Below are positions 7,129 through 14,985 of a stretch of 24,000 nucleotides of DNA, piece by piece. The stretch lies in NCBI GenBank assembly GCA_021162905.1, contig JAGGXT010000120.1, forward strand, positions 1-24,000, in the 5' to 3' direction. The stretch comes from Candidatus Odinarchaeota archaeon. GTDB taxonomy: Archaea > Asgardarchaeota > JAGGXT01. Below the pieces are notes generated by a model, which saw only the letters and a list, made by a program, of their open reading frames with translations, was not told the DNA's origin and searched no databases. Both the position numbers and the translations under genes were made by a program. The stretch's first letter is position 1; each line of letters starts with the position of its first letter.

Positions 7129-8166
7129 ATGTCTGATATTATGCAATCGCCAGAGAAAAGAATTCCCGGAACATCATACTATGTGAAGATTGTATCAAAG
7201 AAACTTATTGTTAGTAGGTATGGTAAGATAGTTGAGGAAATCCCTGTTGAGGTTAATGTTAATGATGTGGCAAAAGCATTAGAGCACTTTCTAAGAAGCC
7301 ATGAATTTTACCATTCTAAAGAAAGTATTAAGAGCTTCGCAGAAGAGCTTGTAGGAAAATATGGAATGATGCCAAAGCCATTACCACAGATTAGAAAAAT
7401 TGAGGAAAAAGCTGAAGTTGCTGAACCTGAACGTATTATAGAGCGCCCACCACCAACTCCACCACCTGCAGCTGAGAAAGTTGAGGCACCCGAAGTAGCT
7501 GAAGAGATAAAACCTCCAGAGGAAATAAAACCTGAAGCTCCTGAGGCCGTTACGGAAGAGGTAATTGAAGAAAAAGTTGAGGAAATACCAGCACCTCCTC
7601 CTAAAATAGAAGAAATGAAATTTGTAACAATAATTGGTTGTGAAGATAGTATACGAAAGTTTTTAGGAGAGCTGCAATTTGAAGACGAAAGCTTTTTCAA
7701 AGCGTTCGGGGAAGAAAAGACGGCGACTCTTCAGTTTGATGTAGAAGAAAAACCGATAAAGGCTAGGCTTGTTGAATGCAGTGCTACTGATCAGTTAAGT
7801 AAAGCTTTGGAAAACTCCCTTTCTATAATGCTAGTTGAATATAGGAAAGCAGATATTTTTGCAGATAACATTTTGCCTATCGTCTTAGAACATGTAGGTG
7901 CAAGAGACAAACCAATTTTAATTGTCGATAGAACTGAAGAGGGATTTCCTATAGACAAAATAAGAGAAGTCATAAGGAAATATCCAAATGTAGCATACAT
8001 ACGTCCAGACGTTAATGTGTCAGTGGCATTTAATGACCTTCTAATTATACTTTCCGAGAAAACTAAAGAAGGGAAAGAGAAAATAATTAAGGAAATAAAC
8101 GAGGTCTACCTCCCAAAAGAAGAGAAGAAAGAGAAAAAAGGATTCCTCAAGAGACTCTTTGGCTAA
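7129..8166 (+). CDS. Protein with Pro/Glu-rich linker and degenerate small-GTPase-like C-terminal domain
   Basis: The name is structural, not functional. From ATG 7129 the product is 345 aa. Residues 1-88 form a small mixed domain. Residues about 90-162 are a low-complexity linker rich in Pro, Glu and Lys. Residues 164-310 have an alternating strand-helix order resembling Ras/Arf-like GTPases. Every nucleotide motif looks lost: the P-loop position reads GCEDSIRKF, the DxxG region VECSATD, and the NKxD position VDRTEE after the strand PILIV. The tail KKEKKGFLKRLFG is basic and amphipathic and could touch membrane or nucleic acid. The alternative TTG start at 7093 has no SD; ATG 7129 has a weak GGG about 9 nt upstream. 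The gene stands alone and converges with hef. A regulatory scaffold or pseudo-GTPase is inference. Confidence 0.65.
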   Translation: MSDIMQSPEKRIPGTSYYVKIVSKKLIVSRYGKIVEEIPVEVNVNDVAKALEHFLRSHEFYHSKESIKSFAEELVGKYGMMPKPLPQIRKIEEKAEVAEPERIIERPPPTPPPAAEKVEAPEVAEEIKPPEEIKPEAPEAVTEEVIEEKVEEIPAPPPKIEEMKFVTIIGCEDSIRKFLGELQFEDESFFKAFGEEKTATLQFDVEEKPIKARLVECSATDQLSKALENSLSIMLVEYRKADIFADNILPIVLEHVGARDKPILIVDRTEEGFPIDKIREVIRKYPNVAYIRPDVNVSVAFNDLLIILSEKTKEGKEKIIKEINEVYLPKEEKKEKKGFLKRLFG

Positions 8167-8202
8167 CACTCTAAATATCAACTTATCTACAAATTTTTAT
8201 TT

Positions 8203-8222
8203 ATGAGACACACAATTCTCAT
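8203..8222. terminator. Candidate bidirectional terminator hairpin between convergent genes
   Basis: ATGAGA (8203-8208) and TCTCAT (8217-8222) form a 6-bp stem with an 8-nt loop. T-rich sequence follows on the plus strand and A/T-rich sequence on the other side. It lies exactly in the gap between two convergent stops. The stem is weak at high temperature, and archaeal termination mostly uses T tracts. Confidence 0.3.
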
Positions 8223-8225
8223 GAA

Positions 8226-10583
8226 TTAATTTTTATTATCATCTTTTTCTTTTGCACTCGATTCCTTTTTCTTATATAGATGGTTAGCTATGATAAATAT
8301 CTTTTCAGCTATTTTTTTGCCGATGCCTGGAACCTTCGTCAACTCATCGATGGACGCATTAAAAACACTTCTTATGGAACCAAAGTGTGATAATAAAGCG
8401 CGAGATCGAGCTAAATCAACCCCAGGAATACTAGCAATAACAAATTCTAAGACGTCATCCAACAAAAGAGGTTTCTCACCCGCTCTAATTACGGGTTTTC
8501 GTTTATGTTCTATCTGCTCTCTTTTAGCAATTATATATATTATCTCAGCAGTTTCTTTAGCATTTTCACTCCAAATTATTGGAACATTGAAATCTACAGC
8601 TGTAGCAGCAATAGCTGAGTAAATAGATTTTGGTGTAACATTTCTATGTGAAAAAAGATCGTACCCTTCAATTATTAAAATTGGCTTCCTGTAGTTTTCC
8701 TTTAACTTTTTAATCTGTGGGAATAATCTATTATCAATTATAGAGTTAACAAAATCAGATGATGTTTTACGCTCGACAATTACATCATCCGAAAGAATAT
8801 AATCACCTACATCTAAGCGTTTTATAGTAATTTTGCAATCATAATCAGACAGGTATCGAACAACTTCAGATAGGAACTCACGAGAGTCAATTATTATTTC
8901 TATTTCGTTATCGGTTTCACTTTTTTCCGTTTTCATTATTTTCATATCTGGTTTTTCTTTAATAATATATTCTTCTATGAGACTTTGGGATGCTTCAAAC
9001 GCTACCTTACTTCGCTCAATTTCTTTCATACTTAGCTGCTTTTTAAGCTTCTTTAATATTTCTTTCATTTTCTTCTCCTTTCTAACGGATGCCCAATAAT
9101 AGCCTTCATCGCGTGTTCCTTTTGCAATTAATACTATGACCGTCCCTTCTCTCTTTCGTCCAGTCCTACCCATTCTTTGTATTCGTCTGATAGCGCTTGG
9201 TACTGCATCATAAAAGATTACTAAATCGCATTCGGCGATATCTAATCCCTCTTCAGCAACACTCGTAGCAACTAGGATATTATAAATACCGAGAGAGAAG
9301 TTTTCTAGTATTTCAAGCTGCTGTTTTTGAGTCAAACCTTTAACATCAGACCTTTTCTGCTGACCGACAAACCACATAGCATTTAAACCATGTTCTCTTA
9401 ATTTTTCAGAAATGTACTTTGCAGTCACTCTATAATGTGTGAATACTAAAATACGCATATTCTCATTTCTTGAAAGATACTCATCAAGAACTTTTATTAA
9501 ATGCTCCAATTTGGGATGCTCGATTCCTTTTTGAATTAAATAATTAGCTAACATTTTCAATTCCATAAATTCATTTGATGAAACAAATTCTTTCAAAGTC
9601 TTAGGCGCTCCTTGTCTTGTAGACTTTTCTTCCAGTTTCTTTAAGTGTGCATAAAATGATGTTACACCTTGAGTCTCAATAAGTTCAAGAAGATGTGATA
9701 TCCGAATAGCATTAGTAACCATTGCTAAAAGCTTATAGTATTCATTAGGTATAGTATTAGTTTTTTCATGAATCAACTTCTGGATTTTTTCTTTAACTAA
9801 GATAAGGTCTTTCCTTTTAATTTTCCTAATATCAGTAGTAGATATTAGATCGTGTTCCTTTAAAGAACTAATAATATCTTTAAGCAGAGTATTAAGGATT
9901 TGGATTATTCTAGTGAACTCTTCTGGTAGATCTATATGATGCCATTTTAGAATTCTTTTTTGAATATATGGTGCTACGTCGGGGCTGTGCTCGTCCCTAA
10001 CTTCTACTTGTTGTATGAATAGATTTTTCTTAATTTCCTCTATTTTCTCTAATTCGGATCCAGGGCTTGCTGTTATTCCTAAGATTAAAGGATATTTAGA
10101 CGTACTCATATATTTCTTAGCTATGAAGACATATGGATAATCACCAACAGCCCTATGGCATTCATCAAATATCATCAGAGATACGTTCTCTAAGGTATAT
10201 CTTTTTGCAATAATGTCATTTTGTAATACTTGTGGTGTCATAATTGCAACCTTAGATTGGTGCCATTTTTTCTCTCGTTTAGATGGACTATCCGCTCCTG
10301 TGAACACATTAATAGTACCAGGAATTAAGTCCAATATCTCCTCAAATACTTTTTTATGTTGCTCAACAAGAGGACGTGTTGGAGCCAGAAATATTACTTT
10401 TGAATCAGGATAACGATGCAATCTATTAGCAGTTACTAGTGCTGCAATTATCGTTTTACCAAGTCCAGTAGGGAGCACTACTAATGTATTCTTTCTGGAA
10501 CTTATAGCAGCTATTACCTCTTGATATAATCTATACTCAACGGCATCTTTCTTGATTAAAGGATGCTCAAAATATTTTGTCAT
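8226..10583 (-). CDS. hef: Hef: SF2 helicase fused to XPF-family nuclease
   Basis: Hef unwinds and cuts stalled or branched replication forks and is related to FANCM and XPF. The 785-aa product is complete. The SF2 helicase has Walker A PTGLGKT (residues 38-44), DECH (140-143), TASP (171-174), and motifs V-VI in 'VATSVAEEGLDIA' and 'RRIQRMGRTGRK' (about 466-477). The long helical insert between the RecA lobes is present. The XPF nuclease domain follows at about 562-690 with the catalytic ERKTSSD (604-610), the ERKxxxD signature. Tandem helix-hairpin-helix motifs lie at 717-766 ('SIPGVDLARSRALL', 'VPGIGKKIAEKI'), and the tail is charged. This is the classical euryarchaeal architecture; most crenarchaeal XPF lacks the helicase. 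The start ATG has only a weak SD-like GATGAT upstream. It stands alone. Confidence 0.95.
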   Translation of the reverse strand: MTKYFEHPLIKKDAVEYRLYQEVIAAISSRKNTLVVLPTGLGKTIIAALVTANRLHRYPDSKVIFLAPTRPLVEQHKKVFEEILDLIPGTINVFTGADSPSKREKKWHQSKVAIMTPQVLQNDIIAKRYTLENVSLMIFDECHRAVGDYPYVFIAKKYMSTSKYPLILGITASPGSELEKIEEIKKNLFIQQVEVRDEHSPDVAPYIQKRILKWHHIDLPEEFTRIIQILNTLLKDIISSLKEHDLISTTDIRKIKRKDLILVKEKIQKLIHEKTNTIPNEYYKLLAMVTNAIRISHLLELIETQGVTSFYAHLKKLEEKSTRQGAPKTLKEFVSSNEFMELKMLANYLIQKGIEHPKLEHLIKVLDEYLSRNENMRILVFTHYRVTAKYISEKLREHGLNAMWFVGQQKRSDVKGLTQKQQLEILENFSLGIYNILVATSVAEEGLDIAECDLVIFYDAVPSAIRRIQRMGRTGRKREGTVIVLIAKGTRDEGYYWASVRKEKKMKEILKKLKKQLSMKEIERSKVAFEASQSLIEEYIIKEKPDMKIMKTEKSETDNEIEIIIDSREFLSEVVRYLSDYDCKITIKRLDVGDYILSDDVIVERKTSSDFVNSIIDNRLFPQIKKLKENYRKPILIIEGYDLFSHRNVTPKSIYSAIAATAVDFNVPIIWSENAKETAEIIYIIAKREQIEHKRKPVIRAGEKPLLLDDVLEFVIASIPGVDLARSRALLSHFGSIRSVFNASIDELTKVPGIGKKIAEKIFIIANHLYKKKESSAKEKDDNKN

Positions 10584-10746
10584 GCTATATCATCAACTAT
10601 TTTTAATTTTTAATATTTTAAAAAATGGCAGATTAGGATTTTGATCTAACTTTGAACTTTTAACTGTATTTAAATAAGCTTTTTGTAAAAATATTGTTAG
10701 GAAAAATATCTCTAATTGAGTAATTAAAGATTTTTGCAAATAAATA

Positions 10747-10756
10747 AATATAAATG
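10747..10756 (+). promoter_or_regulatory. TATA-like element of the molybdenum hydroxylase operon
   Basis: AATATAAATG sits about 75 nt before the first start codon. The expected transcription start falls near 10775-10780, where two dyads lie. Confidence 0.45.
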
Positions 10757-10762
10757 CTTTAA

Positions 10763-10790
10763 TAGTGGTTTCACTAAACTGTTCTACAGT
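10763..10790. promoter_or_regulatory. Two adjacent dyads at the predicted transcription start
   Basis: TAGTG-gttt-CACTA (10763-10776) is followed at once by ACTGT-tct-ACAGT (10778-10790). Both are perfect over 5 bp per arm. Their position just downstream of the TATA-like box suits repressor operators. Function is inferred from position and symmetry only. Confidence 0.35.
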
Positions 10791-10804
10791 AAAATATCTT
10801 TTTT

Positions 10805-10823
10805 ACTAACTAAGGAGGTTAGT
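10805..10823 (+). promoter_or_regulatory. SD displayed in a hairpin loop before the FAD subunit gene
   Basis: ACTAAC (10805-10810) pairs with GTTAGT (10818-10823) around the loop TAAGGAG, which carries most of the SD AAGGAGG. The ATG follows at 10826. The fold could affect ribosome access; the stem is AT-rich and may be open at high temperature. Confidence 0.35.
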
Positions 10824-10825
10824 CA

Positions 10826-11719
10826 ATGGAGCAACTTGAGGTCTATGATATTGAGTTTTTAACACCAAAAACAGAAGATGAATTACTTGATATTCTTGAT
10901 AGATATAAGGAAAAGGCAAAGGTGCTTGCTGGAGGCTCAGACTTACTTCTTCTTATAAGAAGAAACCTCATTCCAAGGCCTAATTATATAGTTAATATAA
11001 TGGAGATACCATCACTGAAGTATATCAATGAAGATGGAGAAACAGTAAGAATTGGCGCAACAGTAACGCATACCGAGGCTATTGAAAATCAAATCATCAA
11101 TAGGGAGTTCCCCTCACTTGTAAAAGCCTTAAAAACGATAGGATCTACTCAAATAAGAAACTGGGCTACTATCGCTGGGAACCTTGCTAATGCTTCACCG
11201 GCTGCAGATTCAGCACCCATTCTTATAGCCTTGGATGCCAAGCTAAAAATAAAATCGGCTAAGGATGAGAAAATAATTCCAGTTGAGGAACTCTTTGTTG
11301 GAGTGAAAAAAACGATTCTAAAACCAAACGAGATAATTAAGGAAATAATTATTCCTAAAAAGAGAAAGAATTTCGCAGCAGATTTTATTAAACTTGGTAA
11401 ACGTAATGCTCTTGTCTTAGCGGTTGTTTCAGCAGCTGCTGGAATAGAAATGTCTGAAGACGGAAAGATAAAGAATATACGAATTGCGTTAGGTTCTGTA
11501 GCTCCTACTCCCTTAAGAGCCAAAAAAGCAGAGGATGTGCTTAGGGGTAAAGAGCCAAAAATGGATTTAATAGACAAATGTGCTAAAGTGGCAAAAGAAG
11601 AAAGCAAGCCCATTTCAGATGTTAGAGCATCAGCAGAGTATAGAAGAGAAATGGTTTATGTTTTGACAAAAAGAGTCATACTTAATGCTTTAAAAGAGTT
11701 AGGGGTTGATGTTGAATGA
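10826..11719 (+). CDS. Molybdenum hydroxylase FAD-binding subunit (CoxM/XdhB family)
   Basis: This is the flavin subunit of a xanthine oxidase-family enzyme, passing electrons from the 2Fe-2S centres to an acceptor. At 297 aa it has normal length. The FAD contacts are AGGSDLLLLI (residues 35-44) and TIAGNLANASPAAD (115-128). The C-terminal CO dehydrogenase flavoprotein domain is seen from about residue 190. There is no extra Cys-rich loop like that of 4-hydroxybenzoyl-CoA reductase. The start has AAGGAGG about 7 nt upstream. It is the first gene of the operon and overlaps the next by 4 nt. It is the only flavin subunit for two large subunits. Confidence 0.93.
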   Translation: MEQLEVYDIEFLTPKTEDELLDILDRYKEKAKVLAGGSDLLLLIRRNLIPRPNYIVNIMEIPSLKYINEDGETVRIGATVTHTEAIENQIINREFPSLVKALKTIGSTQIRNWATIAGNLANASPAADSAPILIALDAKLKIKSAKDEKIIPVEELFVGVKKTILKPNEIIKEIIIPKKRKNFAADFIKLGKRNALVLAVVSAAAGIEMSEDGKIKNIRIALGSVAPTPLRAKKAEDVLRGKEPKMDLIDKCAKVAKEESKPISDVRASAEYRREMVYVLTKRVILNALKELGVDVE

Positions 11720-12192
11720 AAAAGCAACTCCTTAGAATGAGAGTTAATGGAAGAGATGTTGAAGTTTATGTAAGACCTGATGCCAGGCTTATAGATGTTC
11801 TTAGAGATTTGGGGTATCTTAGTGTTAAAGAGGGATGCGGTACTGGTGAATGTGGCGCATGTACAGTTATCATGGACGGAAAAACTGTTCTTTCTTGTAT
11901 TACATTTGCATTACAAGCAAATGGGAAGGAGATTATTACAGTTGAGGGGTTAGCTAAAAATGGAAAGCTTCATCCAGTTCAAGAAGCTTTTATAGAGAAA
12001 GGTGCAGTCCAATGCGGATATTGTATTCCAGGTTTCATTATGAGCACGGTATATTTACTTAATGAGAATCCTAATCCGACACATGAAGATATTCTGGACG
12101 CACTAGAGGGAAATTTATGTCGTTGTACTGGATATGTGAAAATAATCGAAGCTGTTAAAGAAGCTGCTTCACGACTAAAAAAGGAGGCATAG
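11716..12192 (+). CDS. Molybdenum hydroxylase 2Fe-2S subunit, copy 1 (CoxS family)
   Basis: This small subunit carries two 2Fe-2S clusters that link the molybdenum site to FAD. It is 158 aa. The plant-type ferredoxin cluster ligands are Cys41, 46, 49 and 61 (GCGTGECGAC then SC). The second, helical-domain cluster uses Cys100, 103, 135 and 137 (QCGYC and LCRCTGY). All eight are present, so both clusters should form. The start overlaps the upstream stop (ATGA) and the next gene begins 1 nt after the stop, so translation is probably coupled. It pairs by position with Mo subunit 1. Confidence 0.95.
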   Translation: MKKQLLRMRVNGRDVEVYVRPDARLIDVLRDLGYLSVKEGCGTGECGACTVIMDGKTVLSCITFALQANGKEIITVEGLAKNGKLHPVQEAFIEKGAVQCGYCIPGFIMSTVYLLNENPNPTHEDILDALEGNLCRCTGYVKIIEAVKEAASRLKKEA

Positions 12193-12193
12193 T

Positions 12194-14509
12194 ATGTCGA
12201 AAGTTATTGTAAAAGAAAAAGAGAGAGTCTTAAATGTTGTTGGGCATCCTGTAAATAGAGTAGATGCCCTGGCAAAAGTTACGGGAACTGCAAAGTTTAC
12301 AGCTGATTACTATGTTCCAAACATGCTTTATGCCGTAGTTAAACATGCAGACATTCCACACGGATACATAAAGAAGATTGACACTTCAGAAGCTGAGAAA
12401 GTTGAAGGAGTGGTGAAAATAGCTACTGGAAAAGATATACCTGGTGTAAAAAAAGTTGGATTCCCAATTCCTGATGAGGAAGTTATTGTTCAAGAAAAGG
12501 TTAGATATATTGGTGATGTAGTAGCGATTGTTGCAGCAGAAACTTTAGAAGCAGCAAGAAAAGCTGCAGAAAAAATAAAAGTTGAATATGATCCACTCCC
12601 AGTTGTTTTGGATCCAGAAGAAGCTATGAAAGAAGATGCCCCGAAAATTCATGACTCCGGCAATATAATAACACATTTTAAGATCAGAAAGGGAGATGTT
12701 GAAAAGGGCTTTAAAGAGGCCGATTATGTTATAGAACGAGAGTATAGAACTCAATTTATTGAACATTCATATTTAGAACCAGTAGCAGCTCTTGCAATTC
12801 CGGTTGGAGATATGATTGAAATCTATGGAACAGTTCAGAATCCACATAATGCAAGAAGGATTACCTCACTTACATTAGGAATACCAATGCATAAAGTGAG
12901 AGTGATTCAACCAGCACTTGGTGGTTCCTTCGGTGGTAAAGATGATACAGCAAATTTTGTTGCTGCACGTGCTGCATTGATGGCTAAACTAACTGGACGA
13001 CCAGTTAAGATGGTTTATACCCGAGAACAAGACATGAGAGAAAGTTACAAGAGACATCCATATATTATGCGTTATAAAGTTGGTTTTACAAAGGATGGTA
13101 GAATAACTGCTATGGAGATAAAAGTTATCACAAATGCTGGGGCTTATTCGTCGTCGTCTCCATTAGTCTTATATAGATCTACCGTTCAATGTACTGGAAC
13201 ATATGAAGTACCAAACATAAAAGGAGACTTCTATACAGTATATACAAATACTGTATTCTCTGGAGCTATGCGAGGTTTTGGAGCGCCTCAAATAAATTTC
13301 GCAGTTGAATCACTTATGGATGAAATTGCAGAAATACTGGGAATGGATCCAGTTGAAATTAGATTGAAAAATGCCTATAAGGAAGGATCAGTAACACCTA
13401 CTGGGCAAGTATTAAAAGGACATGTAGTTAGCATTAGGGATATAATAAAGAAACTTGCAGAAATTGCGGATTGGAAGAAAAAGCGAGAGGAATACAGTAA
13501 AGATAAGGGAGACGTCCGTAGAGGTATTGGAATATCTTGTGCATTTAGAGGAGTTAGCTTAGGTGCAGAAGGAGCAGATTATGCTGGTGCCATAGTAGAA
13601 GTTTTCGAGGATGGACATATATCGATTACAAGTGGGATATCAGAAATGGGGCAAGGTGCAAAAACTGTTATGTCTCAAACCGCTGCAGAGGTCCTTGGTG
13701 TTCCTATAGAATACGTCACGTTTGTTGGTCCAGATACCTCATTTTCTCCAGATAGTGGACCCACTGTTGCATCAAGAGGGACACTAATGGGATGCGGAGC
13801 GGTAAAAGTCGCTGCTGAGATTGTAAAGGAAAGAATGGCTAAATATGCAGCTAAACTATTTAACACAACATACGAGAACATAATATTTGAGAATGGTTAT
13901 GTTTACTCGAAAAAGAATCCAGAGAACAAAATACCATTTCCAGAGCTAGCTAAAAAATGCTATCTTGATAGAGTAAATCTTAGCGCGGTAGGGTGGTTTC
14001 TAGCACCAGAGATACATTGGGATCCAGAGACTGGTGAAGGTGAACCATATTTTACATATACATATTATGCAGATATAGCGGAAGTTGAGGTTAATGTAAA
14101 AACTGGTGATGTAAAAGTCAAAAAAGTATACGCAATGCATGATCCAGGAAAGGTTGTAAATCCAAAAACAGCAAAAGGACAAGTCTATGGAGGAGTTGCC
14201 ATGGGTATTGGATACGCATTAAAGGAAGAGTATAAGATAGATGGGAAAGGATATCCAATTACATTAAACTTTGATAAATATCAAATTGTAAGAGCTCATG
14301 AAATGCCTGATGTTGAAGTATATTTCCTAGAAAATCCAGATCCTTCTGGTCCCTTTGGAGCTAAAAGTCTTGGAGAGCCTGCCTTTGATACAGTTGCACC
14401 TGCAATAACAAATGCTATTGCACATGCGACAGGTGTTAGAGTAAGAAGTTTACCTGCGACAAAAGATAAAATCTTAAAGTTACTTAAAGAGAAGGAGGAG
14501 AGAAGATGA
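12194..14509 (+). CDS. Molybdenum hydroxylase large (molybdopterin-binding) subunit, copy 1
   Basis: This is the catalytic subunit that binds the molybdopterin cofactor. The 771-aa product shows the small N-terminal a/b hammerhead domain ('VGHPVNRVDALAKVTGTAKF') and the Mo-binding domain. Active-site landmarks by family alignment are Gln215 (in TVQNPH), GGSFGGK 243-249, Arg360 (AMRGFGAPQ) and the catalytic-type Glu728 (LGEP). The loop AMRGFG differs from the CSFR loop of true aerobic CO dehydrogenase, so it is not CoxL form I. Position 279, in REQDM, is Gln where copy 2 has Glu. It has SD AAGGAGG 6 nt upstream. Substrate candidates are aldehydes, purines or N-heterocycles; I cannot choose. 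A 48-nt tract is identical to copy 2. Confidence 0.93.
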   Translation: MSKVIVKEKERVLNVVGHPVNRVDALAKVTGTAKFTADYYVPNMLYAVVKHADIPHGYIKKIDTSEAEKVEGVVKIATGKDIPGVKKVGFPIPDEEVIVQEKVRYIGDVVAIVAAETLEAARKAAEKIKVEYDPLPVVLDPEEAMKEDAPKIHDSGNIITHFKIRKGDVEKGFKEADYVIEREYRTQFIEHSYLEPVAALAIPVGDMIEIYGTVQNPHNARRITSLTLGIPMHKVRVIQPALGGSFGGKDDTANFVAARAALMAKLTGRPVKMVYTREQDMRESYKRHPYIMRYKVGFTKDGRITAMEIKVITNAGAYSSSSPLVLYRSTVQCTGTYEVPNIKGDFYTVYTNTVFSGAMRGFGAPQINFAVESLMDEIAEILGMDPVEIRLKNAYKEGSVTPTGQVLKGHVVSIRDIIKKLAEIADWKKKREEYSKDKGDVRRGIGISCAFRGVSLGAEGADYAGAIVEVFEDGHISITSGISEMGQGAKTVMSQTAAEVLGVPIEYVTFVGPDTSFSPDSGPTVASRGTLMGCGAVKVAAEIVKERMAKYAAKLFNTTYENIIFENGYVYSKKNPENKIPFPELAKKCYLDRVNLSAVGWFLAPEIHWDPETGEGEPYFTYTYYADIAEVEVNVKTGDVKVKKVYAMHDPGKVVNPKTAKGQVYGGVAMGIGYALKEEYKIDGKGYPITLNFDKYQIVRAHEMPDVEVYFLENPDPSGPFGAKSLGEPAFDTVAPAITNAIAHATGVRVRSLPATKDKILKLLKEKEERR
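12619..12666 (+). repeat. 48-nt tract identical to 15407-15454
   Basis: This block in Mo subunit 1 (residues 143-158) matches Mo subunit 2 at every base and lies at the same residue positions, while the flanking sequence differs at many sites. Recent gene conversion is the likeliest explanation. Confidence 0.8.
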
Positions 14510-14985
14510 AGCTCACGATTTTTGTAAATTCGAAAAAGTATGAATTTGATGAAATAGACCCAAATATGAGATTAGTGGATCTCCTTAGAGATAAACTTGG
14601 AATTACGAGTGTAAAAATAGGTTGCGAGAATGGAACTTGTGGAGTGTGTACAGTACTAGTTGATGGTGTTCCTGTGAGGTCTTGCATAACCCCCGTATCA
14701 AAAGTGAACGGAAAAAAAATTTTAACAGTTGAGGGATTAGGAACCCCTGAGAACCCACATCCACTTCAAAAGTTTTTTATTGAGTATGATGCTGTTCAAT
14801 GTGGATTTTGTACACCTGCAATGATTCTTTATGGATATTATATTGTAAAGAAAAATCCTGATGTAACGAGGGAAGAAATAAAGAAAATGATTTCTCCTGT
14901 CTTATGTAGATGTACTGGGTATATTCCAATTATTGAGGCCATAAAAGCTTATGCTGATTTTGTGAAAAGGAGGCGTGAAAAATGA
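14506..14985 (+). CDS. Molybdenum hydroxylase 2Fe-2S subunit, copy 2 (CoxS family)
   Basis: This is a second small subunit, 159 aa, clearly diverged from copy 1. All eight ligands are kept: Cys40, 45, 48 and 60 (GCENGTCGVC then SC) and Cys99, 102, 134 and 136 (QCGFC and LCRCTGY). It overlaps the preceding large-subunit gene by 4 nt and has GGAGG 7 nt before its ATG. It overlaps the second large subunit by 4 nt as well, so the S2-L2 pair repeats the S1-L1 order. Such duplicated S-L modules may form two enzymes sharing one flavin subunit, or one larger complex. Confidence 0.95.
   Translation: MKLTIFVNSKKYEFDEIDPNMRLVDLLRDKLGITSVKIGCENGTCGVCTVLVDGVPVRSCITPVSKVNGKKILTVEGLGTPENPHPLQKFFIEYDAVQCGFCTPAMILYGYYIVKKNPDVTREEIKKMISPVLCRCTGYIPIIEAIKAYADFVKRRREK

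Larger units (their letters stand above)
10584..10825. promoter_or_regulatory. Divergent control region between hef and the molybdenum operon
   Basis: About 240 bases with no gene. The hef side is A/T-rich without a clear element. The operon side holds a TATA-like box, two short dyads and an SD hairpin, listed separately. No tRNA-like or long repeated structure was seen. Confidence 0.45.

Noticed and set aside
7308..7700. Ser/Gly-rich reading frame on the minus strand
   Set aside because: It is the antisense image of the Pro/Glu-rich linker of the 7129 gene; its low complexity and lack of SD mark it as a shadow.
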